This document shows, piece after piece, positions 1 to 10,996 of a stretch of 64,000 nt of DNA. Each line of letters begins with the position of its first letter. Within the stretch, counting starts at the first letter, position 1. This stretch comes from Porogramme epimiltina (taxonomy: Eukaryota; Basidiomycota; Agaricomycetes; Polyporales; Polyporaceae), in assembly GCA_900155495.1 (NCBI GenBank), contig FTLJ01000087.1, forward strand, positions 1 to 64,000, read 5' to 3'. Both the position numbers and the translations under genes were made by a program. The notes below the pieces were generated by a model that was not told the DNA's origin, made no database searches, and worked only from the letters and a program-made list of their open reading frames with translations.

Positions 1-50
1 CTCCCAGACGTCCCGGCGGCTCTGGCGCGCACGGGCCAGCGCTCCCTCAA

Positions 51-135
51 GGGCATGTGGTGTAGTTGGTTATCACGCTCGCTTAGCATCCGCTGCGCCT
101 GCGAGAGGGGTCCGGTTCGATCCCGGACATGTCCA
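51..135 (+). tRNA. tRNA-Ala (AGC) with intron
   Basis: The sequence folds as a cloverleaf: acceptor GGGCATG pairs with CATGTCC (one G-T wobble) followed by discriminator A, the D stem is GTG/CAC, the anticodon stem is CTCGC/GCGAG, and the T arm is TCCGG-TTCGATC-CCGGA. The anticodon loop is 18 nt; removing 11 nt after position 37 (the usual site of eukaryotic tRNA introns) leaves a 7-nt loop TTAGCAT with anticodon AGC, which reads alanine codons. The body closely resembles fungal tRNA-Ala. The first feature downstream is a T run. Confidence 0.93.
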
Positions 136-139
136 ACTC

Positions 140-145
140 TTTTTT
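140..145 (+). terminator. Pol III terminator of the tRNA-Ala gene
   Basis: A run of six T residues starts four bases after the tRNA 3' end, as expected for RNA polymerase III termination. Confidence 0.8.
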
Positions 146-2952
146 GCACGCTTCTCCCAACCACCCACCGACTGCATGCGCGATCCCCGCTTCGTGCGCT
201 GTCCATTTCCCGGCGTTCAACCGAAACCCGACGCTCCACATATGCAGCAGGCACCGTGCCCACACTCCACCACCGCTCGCGCCCGCGGCCCACATTAGTC
301 TGCCCCCCTGCCTCCTGAGGTCTGAGTCCTTTCCCCAACTCCGCGCCGCCCGCACGCAGACTCCATCGGGATCCGGCATTCCACAACAAAGCACTCCGCC
401 CGCCCACACGAGGGATCCGGAAAGCCCCCTCCATTCCATTATGAGAGGCCTCGCCAGCACCTGATCCGCGGCGTGCCTTGCGACCCCCCAGCGCCGCCCC
501 CTCCGCCCAGTAACGATCAGCCCGGGCGTGAGGGGGTGTGAAGCCTGTGAAGCCTGTGAAGCCTGTGAAGGCCCATTCAAGCACTGTCGCCCGAGTGCGC
601 AGGCAGAGCCTCCAGGCACGCCCGGCGACCCCCGCGCTCTCGCGCCGCTACGTGATGACGGGTTCGATCGCGCGAGAAAAGAGACTCGAGCACGGCCGTC
701 ACTCCGCGCTCAGCGCTCAGCACTCAGGGGCTGCTTACGACGTCTCGAGCGATGCATGCCATGATGCTGCTGCCGCCTCGCCTCCCCGGCGGCGCGCGTG
801 TGATGCCACCGCGCGCAGGCGCGTGCGACGTCACGCCCGCGCGCTGGGGTGGCCCGGCGGATGGATCAGATTCGAGAATCCGCGGTGCGTCCGCTGGGTG
901 TTCGTGCCTCACCCCTCAGGGCGCGGCGGTGCTGCAGCAGCTTCGCGCACGCTAGCTAGCGTTTGCATACACTTGCCTATAGGCTACGAGCGGCCTCGCC
1001 AGACGGACGCACCGCTAGGCTACGCGTTGTATTCGCGGTTCGCCATACAGACGCGGTGCGCGCGGCCGCGGACAGGGGGCGACGCTTGTCGGCGGTCGCG
1101 CGCGTGGCACCGCGCGGGGGCATTCCCTCTGCCCGGTGCCATGTCGTAACCCCCCGCTTCCGCCGTGCCTGGCCCAGACAGCGCGACGCCGGGCGTGGCA
1201 CCGTCATGGCGGTCGCCCGAGGCGTCCCCGGTCCGAGCCCATTGAATATCGAGGCCGCAAGCCACCCTGTGGCTGCGGCCGCGCCTTGTCTCGTCCCAGG
1301 TCGGTGCGATATCTGTACTTATCCTATCATCAAGGCCCGCGCTGGGTGTTGTAGCCCAGCAGGGAAGTGATAAGTGCGGGGACGGCTGTCAGATCCGCGG
1401 CCGGACGCTCCTGCCAGACTGCTGGTCGCAGCGCGCGAGGCTGTCGACGTCCTCGCCCAGGCACGCACGCACGTACGCACGTCGACGCACGCTTGCCGGC
1501 GGGGGCTCTGTGCAGTGTCGCGCGGCGCGAAGCGTTCATATCTGATCATGATACTGTATCCACCTACGCCCGTGAGTCGTGAGTATGTACGTACTCGTAC
1601 GGCCCCGCCCGCCACCCACCCTGATCAGCGCTCGCCCCTCGAGCTCCGTTTAGACTACTCCCATACCCGTCGACGCGCCTTCAAACGCATGCGTGCGCCG
1701 TGATTATTGATACCTGCAGGGCCGGGGTCCTTCTATCCATCCACACAGACCACATCCCCACCCACATCCCCCTGTCCCCCTGTCCCCCATCCCCTGTCAC
1801 CGCACCGCAGAAGCCCGGGGCAGCAGCAGCAGCGCACCTGCTCCGTACGTACCTGCAGGCTCAGGCCTCAGCCTGCAGCCGTCCCCGGCGCGCATCTCCG
1901 CGCCGCATCGGGACGCCACAAACCACGCTTGGCGTGCGGACGCCGTCGCGTCCCCCCGGACTCGCATTAGTGGCCTGCAGGCTACACGGCACGCCCGGTG
2001 GCACCTCCTTGTGTCGAAGCTTGGATGGATACAGCCCCCCCCCATCCCCCCCTTCACTCCCCGACGCGAAAGGCACGAACGCTAAATGTCGAGCAGGGTA
2101 TGTCGTCACGCCATCACCTCCCACTCGCCCGGCTGGCGCCCGAATCCCGATCGATACCCGGCTCGCGTTCCTGGCACAGGACGAACGCGGAACGGGCGCA
2201 GCACTGGCAGGCGCCAGGCGCCTGGCGGCTCAGCGTTTGCGCTCCGAGCGTTCGCGTCGCGTCGACGCGCGGAAACGGGACGCCAGTGAAGGCCTGAAGC
2301 GCGAAGCGTGGCGAAGGCGAAGGCGACACGGCGAGCCCCGATCGATACAGCCAGGAGCCAGGATCCAGGATCCAGGAACGCACCCACCCCGGGCTCGGAG
2401 GGCGAGGCACCGCGACTGAATTCCGGGGCGCGAAGGTTTGGCCTTGCGCGCCCATTATGCCATTATGCCACTATGCAGGATTGGGGGCCACAGCCCGCCG
2501 CCGCGTCCCTCGGAGCTGTGACAGAGGGCTGGCTCTAACTTCAGTTCCACGGCGCTCCGCGCGTACCCGCCCGCGGGGAGGGGAAGGCAAGGCAAGGGGA
2601 AGGAGGGGGCATCGGGCCCTGCGCGGCGGTGGTGGGGACCCTGCGATCATCCATGGCCAGGGCCTCCGCTATCCCCTTTGCGCACACCGCACACCGCAGA
2701 GGCTGCTAGCGTGCGGGCGTCACGTTCGGCCCCAGCGGCGCTGTGCGTGCCGAAAACGCGTGCCTGGTATACGGGGAAGCGTAAGTAAGTACATAAATGA
2801 AGGGCGCCGGCACGGGCACGGGCACGATATTAGGCAGCTCTACTCTTCTTCCAGATACGCCGCGCGCGTACCCCACGCCCCGCCCCGTGGGGCCGCTAGC
2901 CACCCGCGAGCGCGCCTCGCCGGAGCACCGCTCAGTGCTCGGTGCTCGGTGC
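146..2952. other. G+C-rich intergenic region, no recognised gene
   Basis: About 2.8 kb between the tRNA and the first protein gene. Open frames here overlap on all strands, have G+C-driven composition rich in Arg, Pro and Ala, and none reads like a known family or shows a consistent exon pattern. A short tandem repeat lies at 537-571. I see nothing else to support a gene. Confidence 0.5.
537..571. repeat. 9-bp tandem repeat, four copies
   Basis: The unit TGTGAAGCC is repeated nearly perfectly about four times in non-coding DNA. It looks like a minisatellite; no function is implied. Confidence 0.8.
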
Positions 2953-4309
2953 TCACTTCCAGCTCCAGCGCGACTTGCCCTTCTTCGCCGTGGGCTTGGG
3001 GACCGGCTTGCCGTCGGGGCCGAGCACGGGGTCCTTGGTCTTGTTGTCGCCCCAGCGGCCGGTCGCGAACGTCTCGCGCACGTTGATGGACACGAGGAGC
3101 GCGGCGGCGGTGAACTCGGGGAGGACGTGCAGGACGTAGAACGCGGCCTTGGACGAGGGCGCGTTGAGCGAGCCCGGCCCGGTCGACGTGAGCGAGGTCG
3201 TGGAGAAGCGCAGGATCGCGATGCGGTAGGACGCGACGATGCACTGTCGGTGGATGTGTGCGGAAGGAAATGTTAGCTTATGTTTGAGTGTAAGACGTGC
3301 GAGAGGGGTGGACGTACGAGTAGTAATGAAACGGTTACGACGACAATGACAGAAAAGCGTGGAACGCGAGGGAGCTTGAGGTATGCGAAGACCGTCCCGA
3401 ACGCAAGGGCGAGGAGAAGAACTAGCGCGAGCGAGTTGCTCCCGTACCTACAAACGGCACAATCAGTTTTGTGAACCACCTCAAGTGGCTGAGCAAGCCC
3501 CTTCCCCCCCTCTGCACCTCAAAATGGGAAACAAGACGCACCACAAGCGCCGCACGAGCTCGGCGTGCTCGCCCGACTTGGCCGCCGACTGGTAGTCGAC
3601 GCCCGCGATGATGCCGAGCACGACCGCGACGAGGAAGAGCAGCTGCCCGATCCCGCAGATGCTCCGGATCCGCGCCCGCATCTCCGGGTAGTCCTCGACC
3701 TCGACCACCTCCGCTACCCCCTCCGAGCCCTCACCCTCGCCCACGCCCTCTCCGCGGACGGCCTCCCCCACGGTGACCTGCGCGTCCTTGAGCACGATCG
3801 CGTCCGAGCTCGCGTCCGTGGTGCTCGGGGCGGCGGTCCCCCCTCGGCGGAAGTGCTGCGGGGTGAGACTGATGTGCGCGCGCATGCGCGTGCCGATGGT
3901 CGTGCCGACGAGCAGCGAGCGCACCATGCCGATGAGGTCCGAGCCCATGGAGATGAACCCGCCCGCGAGCATCGTCTGGAGGTAGACCTCGAGGCCGATG
4001 TTGGCGCGGAGCGAGTCGCTGTGGGAGATGGCGACACGTAGCGAGTACGCGACGACTCTGTGGGTCGGGAGGCGTCCTGTGTCAGGCTCTTTCGACCAGC
4101 AAGGGAACAACTCAGACGCACCGTTCAGTCACGAAGAGGACCGTGCCGATCATGACGAATGTGCGGGAGCGGGGAGTGATGAGCCTCCACAGCGCCACTG
4201 GGACGAAGATTGCATGAAGAATTGCGAAAAGAATACAGGGTGCAAAGTCGATGGGGAGGGGAATACCACCGGCGGGAGAAGGAAACTCGTGCGTAGAATT
4301 GGAGGACAT
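2953..4309 (-). CDS. Polytopic fungal membrane protein, copy A
   Basis: Four exons (4309-4122, 4057-3542, 3447-3318, 3243-2953) join in frame to about 374 residues. The protein begins MSSNSTHEFPSPAGG, followed by several hydrophobic segments: around residues 22-60, in the middle of exon 2, near its end (the VAVVLGIIAGVDY stretch), in exon 3, and in exon 4. A cytoplasmic-looking tail carries the motif FATGRWGD and the string LGPDGKPVPKP. About seven membrane spans are likely. I do not recognise a named family; it resembles uncharacterised fungal seven-span or receptor-like proteins. A clear paralogue with the same exon phases and two identical exon lengths (188 and 130 nt) lies at 35565-36835. 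It diverges from the DUF3445 gene at 5476. The start ATG is supported because both paralogues begin with the same residues. Confidence 0.85.
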
Positions 4310-5475
4310 GGTGGAAGAAGAAAGAAACGCGTGGATACTTGGCTGCGGCGTGGACGTCCTGGCAGGTGTCGATCAATATATAACTTGGATCCTCGTGAAG
4401 AGAGTATGCGATGCGCATGGTGGAGTCAAAGAGGCGGGCTATCTGGACATACCCGTCGGACCCGATTATACGGGGTAGGAAAGCTGCCGATGATTCTGCG
4501 ATCGTAGGGTTCTGTATTGCTATCCGAACGCGCACATACGCCCGCAGTGGGAGTGAGTAAGTAACCGATGATACCTCCGCGGGGTCGCAAGCTCGCTGTG
4601 GGGGAACAGCGAGGTGACTGTGCACTGCGCGGCGGTGCTACCAAATGCATTGATATGCCGGCCATGTGTTGCCGCCTGCCTCGGTGCTGTGCAGTGCACC
4701 TGCGGAGGACACGTTCCCGATTTCGGATCACGTCATGCCGTCCGCTACGCGGTGCTATATATGCGCTATATGCGGTCGCCAGTGGAATTCAGCTTGCTAA
4801 CACTGCTGTTTGAGCCAAGATGATCACACTTACACGGATCGACTTGGTGTCGGTTGGCCTCCGACTGACCGGCGGGGAGAACTGGTGGCCACAGCACGTG
4901 AACATTGTTATCACAGAAACATGTAAGACGGTGCTGCGGGGCAAGAAGGGGCTTCCATGCCATTTGAACGGCGCAAAGATGAGCGCTCCAAGTCGCCATT
5001 TCCCCAATGATGGTATCTTCGCAGCGAGGCGGTGTATGTATGACCGTCCGCAGGACGCAGCAAGGTTACTTTGCCTTGTAGACATCAATCCTTCGGTGCT
5101 CACCGTGGCACGTTGAGTATGGGCAGCGGAAGGCTCCGGATCATCGTATGCTGGGGCGGGTCCGTTCTCTTCCGCAGTCCTGGCGTGGTCCGATAGCGGA
5201 ATGGGTTGTGGGTCAGGGCGAGAGCTGGAGGCTGTTCATGTATTATGATCGGCGGCTGGTAGCGAGCCTCGAGGAGTGTGAGACGAGTCGTTGAACGAAA
5301 TGTCGGGCGCTACGGGCTGCCGGACTGACATACGGAGGCTGTCCATATATGGACTTGGCGGGTGGTGCCGGCCGTGATCCGGGCGGCGTCGGTGAGCTCA
5401 CTAGGTCAGCAAATCTTGGCTTAAGCCAGGCTACTTACCGCTCGTCCTTCTTGTCAGCCTTGCGGATTTGGTCTT
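4310..5475. promoter_or_regulatory. Shared intergenic region of a divergent gene pair
   Basis: About 1.17 kb separate the start codons of the minus-strand membrane-protein gene and the plus-strand DUF3445 gene, so both promoters should lie here. The paralogous pair at 36836-38136 has a comparable gap (1.3 kb). No specific motif can be assigned by eye; a TATATAA-like string lies near 4376. Confidence 0.45.
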
Positions 5476-7174
5476 ATGTCTTTCTTAGAGTTTGCTGGGA
5501 TAGTATTTATCACGTTTCTGCTATCTTTTGGTCTCGATCTCTGCCTGCGATGCATCGGATACTCACCCGATTTCTCAATCTTCCGTCCTCGTCGGCGGTT
5601 AACGTTGTCTGACAGAGTCGACGCTCCTGAGAGCGTCTCAGAAGACTTGCGCCAAAGCGGACCTCCGCCGCTTCCAGACCCAAGTCCTATTACCGAGCTT
5701 GACCTTCGCTCGAAGACGACGCGCAATTATCTCTACGCCAATAAGACGGTTAGGCACCCTTATCACCAGGTAGGCTCAATCACCTTCTCGCACCGCGCTC
5801 TATCATTCAGCATCGCGAACCCTGATCCCGTGTCGCACAGACTATGGCGCACCAGCCGATGCATGTGAACGACTGGATAGAACTCGACAGCGAATATAAA
5901 TGGTACCTGGGCGAGAAAGCGCGGGTGATAGAAGAGCAAGGTACCGGCCTAGGCACACCATCCGTCGCCCACACGACACTGAGCTATGTTTAGGAAAGAC
6001 GGTGCTCGACTCGCTGCCCGAGAACGACGGGGCTTGCGGAGAGCTGCTGCTAGAACTCGCGGACTATCTCCCGAAGCGCTATCCTGCTCTCTTCCGCCGA
6101 GAGGGGGCGGATGACATTGTTAATCTCGTAACCGAGGAACGACACGTGAGCATAAGCTCGAAGAAGGGGGTGGATGCATTGCGCGTCGTGTCTCGGTACG
6201 CTATTTCCCTCTGCTGTAGGTGGATGAGGTTGACAGGCCGTCCGCACAGTCTTGTGCAAGATGACTTCCTCATGGCTCGGGAACGCGATGACGGGCAAAT
6301 CTACCTTGTCGGAGGGCTGATTGCCTTCCCTGGTTAGTTCCATGCTGTGTGAACGAAATGCATACTTGTAACTTACTAACTCGTCTGCATTCCAGGCTCG
6401 TACCTTTTGTCCGAGGTCATCAACAAGACTCTCCGTGCTATACACGAACCCGTGCCTTACTTCAACGAGAAGCTCCTCATGAGCGTCGAGCGCACGCTGA
6501 AGCGCTTCAGACCCGACCAGCCCTTTGAGCGGTCTAGCTGGATGATTGTGGATGATCGGAACCTATTTTGGCGTGAGCATCCGGCGGGGAGTCTTTCGCT
6601 AGTCCCCTGTTCGATGACATATCTCCGTTCCCGTCACAGACCACATCGCATCGGCGCCCCCTGATCCAAACATGCACCCGGGGGACCTCTTCCTCCGCAT
6701 CGACCACCAGACGTTCCGCAAGCTACCCAAGACGAATGCGATCATCTTCGGCGTGTGAGTGCTGCTGCGTCGAATTGTGAAATAAGCTGCGCGGCTGACA
6801 TAGAACGTCCAGCCATCCAGTGCTGCACAGGATCGGGGATCTTGCCGACAGCCCTCTTATCCCAGCTCTGCTGGATACAGTGCACAGAGAGGCTGACCCG
6901 GCACTTCTCAAGGTAGGTTTGATAAGTACGGCATACGTATGTGGAATCCGTCTGACCTCGGTCGTAGTACAAGGGAACATACAAGTATGACGCCATACTA
7001 GCACCATACCTTCGGGAGCTCACAGCCAGTCAGATCGAGCGTGGCTTAATCCCGTAAGTCGTTCTCTACTTTTGTCTCCTCAGGTATAGCGATGCTCACG
7101 CTAATTCGTACAGAGAGAACTACGATGTACGGTCTTTCCGGGAATTGTCTGGCTCAAGCAAGCCGGAGAGTTAA
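5476..7174 (+). CDS. DUF3445 / HDOD-like haem protein, copy A
   Basis: Members of DUF3445 (PF11927) relate to haem-dependent oxidative N-demethylases. Exon 1 (5476-5769) starts with one N-terminal transmembrane anchor (FLEFAGIVFITFLLSFGLDL). Later exons include 5841-5940 and 5994-6195; about nine exons in all end at a TAA at 7172-7174. Family hallmarks visible in order: KWYLGEKARVIEE, LPKRYPALF, VQDDFLMARE, YLVGGLIAFPGSYLLS, the IHEPVPYFNEKLLMSVER block, ERSSWMIVDDRNLFW, then FLRIDHQTFRKLPKT. The C-terminus after the IERGLIP block is short. The substrate is unknown. The N-terminal anchor suggests an ER or other membrane location. Its paralogue is at 38137-39813, also divergent from a copy of the same membrane-protein family. 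Confidence 0.88.
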
Positions 7175-7473
7175 ACTCTATCCCCGCGTACACAAGTGAT
7201 TCGAACCCATTCACTGAGTGGGCAGAGTTAGAGACTCCCTATTCAGACTTTCGGCATATGGCTTGAAGTGGCAACCAGAAGTCCTGCAAGACTTACACCA
7301 CTTTGTTCCTATTCGGCCGAATCTCCACGTCCGTGGGACGGACGTGGCCGGCCTTTTCCTCCACGGTGAATCCACAGCTCAAAACTCTCCTCCGCGCGGC
7401 GTATATCACATCAAGCACACATACGGGAGTCCTTGTTCCGCACCCACTGAAGCGCCCCTGCTTTCACTTCACA

Positions 7474-8259
7474 ATGCAGACCCCATCGCCCTCAACGGGT
7501 CTCCTGTACGTCTACATGGACCCCGGACCCGACGTCACGGACGCGGAGTTCCACGACTGGTACGACAACGAGCACGTCCCGCTCCGGATGGATCTCCCCA
7601 CCTTCCGCTGCGCGACGCGCTGGGTCGCGGCGGACGGCGCGAAGCCAGAGTACCTCGCGATGTACGACCTCGCGGCCCCCTCTGCGCTGGCCGAGTCGGC
7701 TTACCTCGCGCTGCGCGAAAGCCAGAGCGCGCGCGAGGCGGACATCATGGCGCGCATCCAGCGCATCTACCGGCGCGTGTACGACGCCCTCCCCTCCCCA
7801 CCACCCGTCTCCTCCCCCTCCGCCGCCGCCGCCGCCGCACCCGAGCCCGGGCTCTCGGAGGGCGCGACGACACACGAGCTCACCGCCGCCGACTACGACG
7901 CGCGCGCACCGGGCCCAGTGCTCGTCGCAGTGGAGATCGCGATGCGGAGCGCAGAGCTCGAGGAAGAGCTCGCGCGGTGGTACCGCGACGAGCACCTGCC
8001 GCTGCTCGCGCGCGTGCCGGGCTGGCTGCGCTCGCGGCGGTTCGCGCTGCGCGAGGCGGGCCCGTCGAAGGGCTTGGACGCGGGGGCGCGCGGGCCCGCG
8101 CGGCTGATCGCGGTGCACGAGTGGGACTCGTCCGCGGCGTTCGAGACGGCTGAGTTTAGGGAGGCGACGAGCACGGCGTGGAGGACACGCATGGTGGAGG
8201 GCGCGGAGGTGTGGGAGCGGAGGACGTTCAGGCTGAGGCGGGCGTGGGTGCAGGAGTAG
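7474..8259 (+). CDS. Two-repeat dimeric alpha/beta-barrel (EthD-like) protein
   Basis: Single exon, 261 residues. Two copies of a ferredoxin-like repeat are visible: the first near residues 8-100 with FHDWYDNEHVPLR, the second near 145-255 with LARWYRDEHLPLL. The two are joined by a Pro/Ser/Ala-rich linker with an Ala run. The (W/Y)Y-D-x-EH-x-PL signature is typical of stress-responsive or EthD-like dimeric alpha/beta-barrel proteins, whose cellular role in fungi is mostly unknown. I chose the ATG at 7474 because the homologous fold starts directly after it; the frame is open further upstream (to 7303), but that segment looks non-coding. It lies 300 bp after the DUF3445 gene on the same strand. 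Codon use is strongly G/C-ending. Confidence 0.8.
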   Translation: MQTPSPSTGLLYVYMDPGPDVTDAEFHDWYDNEHVPLRMDLPTFRCATRWVAADGAKPEYLAMYDLAAPSALAESAYLALRESQSAREADIMARIQRIYRRVYDALPSPPPVSSPSAAAAAAPEPGLSEGATTHELTAADYDARAPGPVLVAVEIAMRSAELEEELARWYRDEHLPLLARVPGWLRSRRFALREAGPSKGLDAGARGPARLIAVHEWDSSAAFETAEFREATSTAWRTRMVEGAEVWERRTFRLRRAWVQE

Positions 8260-8850
8260 TGTCCAGGGTTGAAAGTGTGTCTGGTTGCTTAGCTTGGCGT
8301 TGTCGTTGGCCTCTCGGACCGTGTTTTCCATACCCTCCGGTGTCACATTTCTATGTAGGCATTTAGTCCATGCCTGAGGAACCGGATAAAAGTCAGCAGT
8401 GCAATTGGTACTTGAAAAAACAACGAGGTGAAGAGTTGACTACTACATAGGAATACACTGTGTGAGGCAGCTGCACTTGGCGAGGTTACCCCCATCGCAT
8501 TCATGTCATGGCCATGGCATCCGACGTCGGACAGATGGCCGGAGTAAGCGTGGCTGTGTCGGATGGGATGAGAGGCGCTCCACCGCCCGCCCGGGCGCGT
8601 GTTCGGGTGTGCTTCGAGTCTGACTTCTGGGGCGCTGCGCGCACTTCGGGTGCGCTGCGGGCGGCCATCGCTCCCCTTCCCGCCCGCCCCGCCCACTCTT
8701 CCCATTTCCCATCGTCGTCCTCGTCGCCCTCCTCCTCGTCCTCGCCGTCCCCGCCGTCCTCGCCCCCGCTGTCACCCGCCCCAGGTTTCTCCCTGCCTCC
8801 TCACCCCCTCACCCACCCTGAAGAGCTCTCGCCGTCCCCGCCAGCGTCCG
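8260..8850. other. Intergenic, likely promoter and 5' UTR of the GT8 gene
   Basis: No gene seen. A long pyrimidine-rich stretch (about 8700-8800, CCTCGTC-type repeats) immediately precedes the GT8 start, as is common in fungal promoters and leaders. Confidence 0.5.
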
Positions 8851-10646
8851 ATGTTCTCGCGGTACAAGGACTACATCCCGCTTGCGCGGTACGAAAATGG
8901 CGCATATCGTAATGGCACAGGCCGGCTCCACGACCCAAATTGGAGGAGACGTGCACCCGTCCTCGCCTTCTACGCCCTCTCCCTCGGGATCAACCTCTTC
9001 TTCATCTACAATGCCCTCACCTCGTGGCCTGCGGCGTTGGATAACTACCAGTCATTGTGAGTTCGTCCGTTTGCCTCCGACGGGGCTGTATGCGTGTGTG
9101 GGTGGAACGTGGAGGGAACTATGGGGCAACTCAGAGGCTAGGGCGGATGGAGAGCGTCGTGTTGAACGTGCGCACCCCAAGTCGTCAGTGCACGTTTTCT
9201 CGTCACCGAACGCTTCGCGCAAGGTTGTGCGTACACTTGTGCCGGAGCGACTTCCGCCACGCCACTCTAGAGGCTTCTGCGGGGCGGCAGGATTGGCGCA
9301 GTGTGTTCGCACTGCCTCCCCATCCACCACACCGAGCGCGTAGCAGCGATGATGCGGTCTACATGTCCGGACTCTGCTGGGTTCAAGCAGGCACGAAGCT
9401 GCCGGAATTGGCACGAACCATCGTCTACTCTATTCAACGTCTCTAAAAGCGAGATGAGTGGGTAGTTGAGACGCGAGCACGGAATTCCGCACCCTTCTTC
9501 TCGCATATGCGCGCACCTGGCCGCCGTTGCCTCCACCCACTTGTCTGCACGTGGCATGGACCCATGTCCTTGCTCGTACTCTCTCTCCCTTCACTCCTGC
9601 ATTCCCTCTTCCGCGCCTGAGTGGAACACCGGTGCGCCGGGCCCGCATCCGCCTCCACCCATTTCGTCGTCATCCAGCCAAATGCCCCATCACTGACCCC
9701 CCACCTCCCCAGAAACACGCACCCGATCGTCGAGCCCGCCGCGCTTGCCGCGTTCGGCAAACCCGTCAACCACAACGAAGACGCGATTGTGACCGGGCTC
9801 TACACCGACGCCTTCGCCTCCGCCGTCGCCACGCTCGGGCACACCCTCAACACCGCCGCCAACACCTCCGCCGCGCGCCTCCTCTTCTTCCTCCCAGACA
9901 AGGTCTCCCCGCGCGCGCTCTGCATCGCGCGCGCGTCCGGCTGGGAGCCCGTGCCCATCGCGCGCATCGCGCCCCCCTTCCGCGGCGTCCACCGCCACTT
10001 CCTCGACCAGTACTCCAAGCTCACCCTCTGGGCGCTCGACCGCCGCGGCGTCCGCACCGCCGTCTACCTTGACGCCGACACGCTCGTCCGCCGCCCGCTC
10101 GACGAGCTCTTCCGCCTCCCCTTCGCGTTCGCCGCCGTCCCCGACGTGTACGCCCGCGCGCCCGGCTACGCGCTCGACTTCAACGCCGGCGTGCTCGTCC
10201 TCCGCCCGAACTCGACCGTCTTCGCGGACATGGTCGCGCGCATCGCGAGCGCGCGCTACCCCGCGCTCGAGGCCGAGCAGGCGTTCCTCAACGTGTACTT
10301 TGGCGCGGAGGCCGCGCGCCTGCCGTACGCGTACAACGCGAACCTCGCGATCCGCGAGCGCACGCCCGCGCTGTGGGCCGCGCTCCAGAGGGAGGCGCGC
10401 GTCGTGCACTTCACGAAGATCAAGCCGTTCCTCCAGGGCGACTACGCGGAGGTGCCGCTCGCGGAGCTCGAGCGCAACGCGGAGCGCGTCGCGAGGAGGA
10501 AGCCTCTCTGGAAGGACGACGCGCGCGAGTGGATCGAGGCGTGGCGCGCGACGAAGGAGGCGTATGGGGCTGAGTTTGAGAGGTGTGAGGGGCTCTCGCG
10601 GGTGCCTGGGATTCCGGTCCCGGAGGGCATGGAGCTCGGAGCATGA
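8851..10646 (+). CDS. Glycosyltransferase family 8 (glycogenin-like), type II membrane protein
   Basis: Two exons (8851-9056 and 9713-10646) give 379 residues. The short first exon encodes a basic N-terminus and one transmembrane helix (VLAFYALSLGINLFFIYNAL), predicting a Golgi or ER type II enzyme. Exon 2 is a GT8 catalytic domain: DAIVTGLYTDAFASA near the start, the metal-binding DxD motif in VYLDADTLV (Asp189 and Asp191), FNAGVLVLRPN, QAFLNVYF, and VVHFTKIKPF near the end. The family transfers a sugar from a nucleotide-sugar donor; the exact acceptor cannot be told. The splice join in phase 2 restores one continuous frame. The 656-nt intron is unusually long for this genome; a missed exon inside it is possible. 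Confidence 0.87.
9057..9712 (+). other. Long intron of the GT8 gene
   Basis: Donor GTGAGT at 9057 and acceptor CCCCAG ending at 9712. The stretch contains several stops in each frame and nothing that reads like protein. Most introns in this window are 50-70 nt. Confidence 0.65.
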
Positions 10647-10996
10647 TGCACGATGGATTGCTGGCCGGGAGGGCCCCGGCCCTGGACGATACGATACGAT
10701 ACGTGGTCACCACGAGATACGCCTGACTCTGATACGACTACCTGTTGACGTAGTGCAAGTACTTACATCCATTCTCGCCGTTAATGCATCTGTAGGAGCA
10801 CACCCGCTATCGGAACCGGAAAAGAGACCAAAAAAGACGGTACGGGTTGCTACAGCGCAGCCGCGCGCCCCGAAAGACAAAGCCTACATCGCCGCACCCC
10901 GACACAGCAGTGCGGCCCTTCTTGGTTCCCCATCGGCCCCGCGGTCTAGCCGCGGGCGCGCGAACGAGCGAGTGCGCAGAGTGCTCAGCTCGGGGC
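10647..10996. other. Intergenic between convergent genes; left edge of the CSC1 duplication
   Basis: No gene. From about 10780 onward the sequence matches DNA at 16757 onward, so the left limit of the duplicated CSC1 segment lies here and covers the 3' untranslated region. Confidence 0.55.

Noticed and set aside
83..2455. Several open frames of 80-240 codons near the left end
   Set aside because: They overlap one another on both strands, are Arg/Pro/Ala-rich as expected from high G+C, and lack splice-consistent continuation or family motifs.
7198..7220. B-box-like string on the minus strand (GGGTTCGAATC)
   Set aside because: No A box or foldable cloverleaf at the right distance; not a tRNA.
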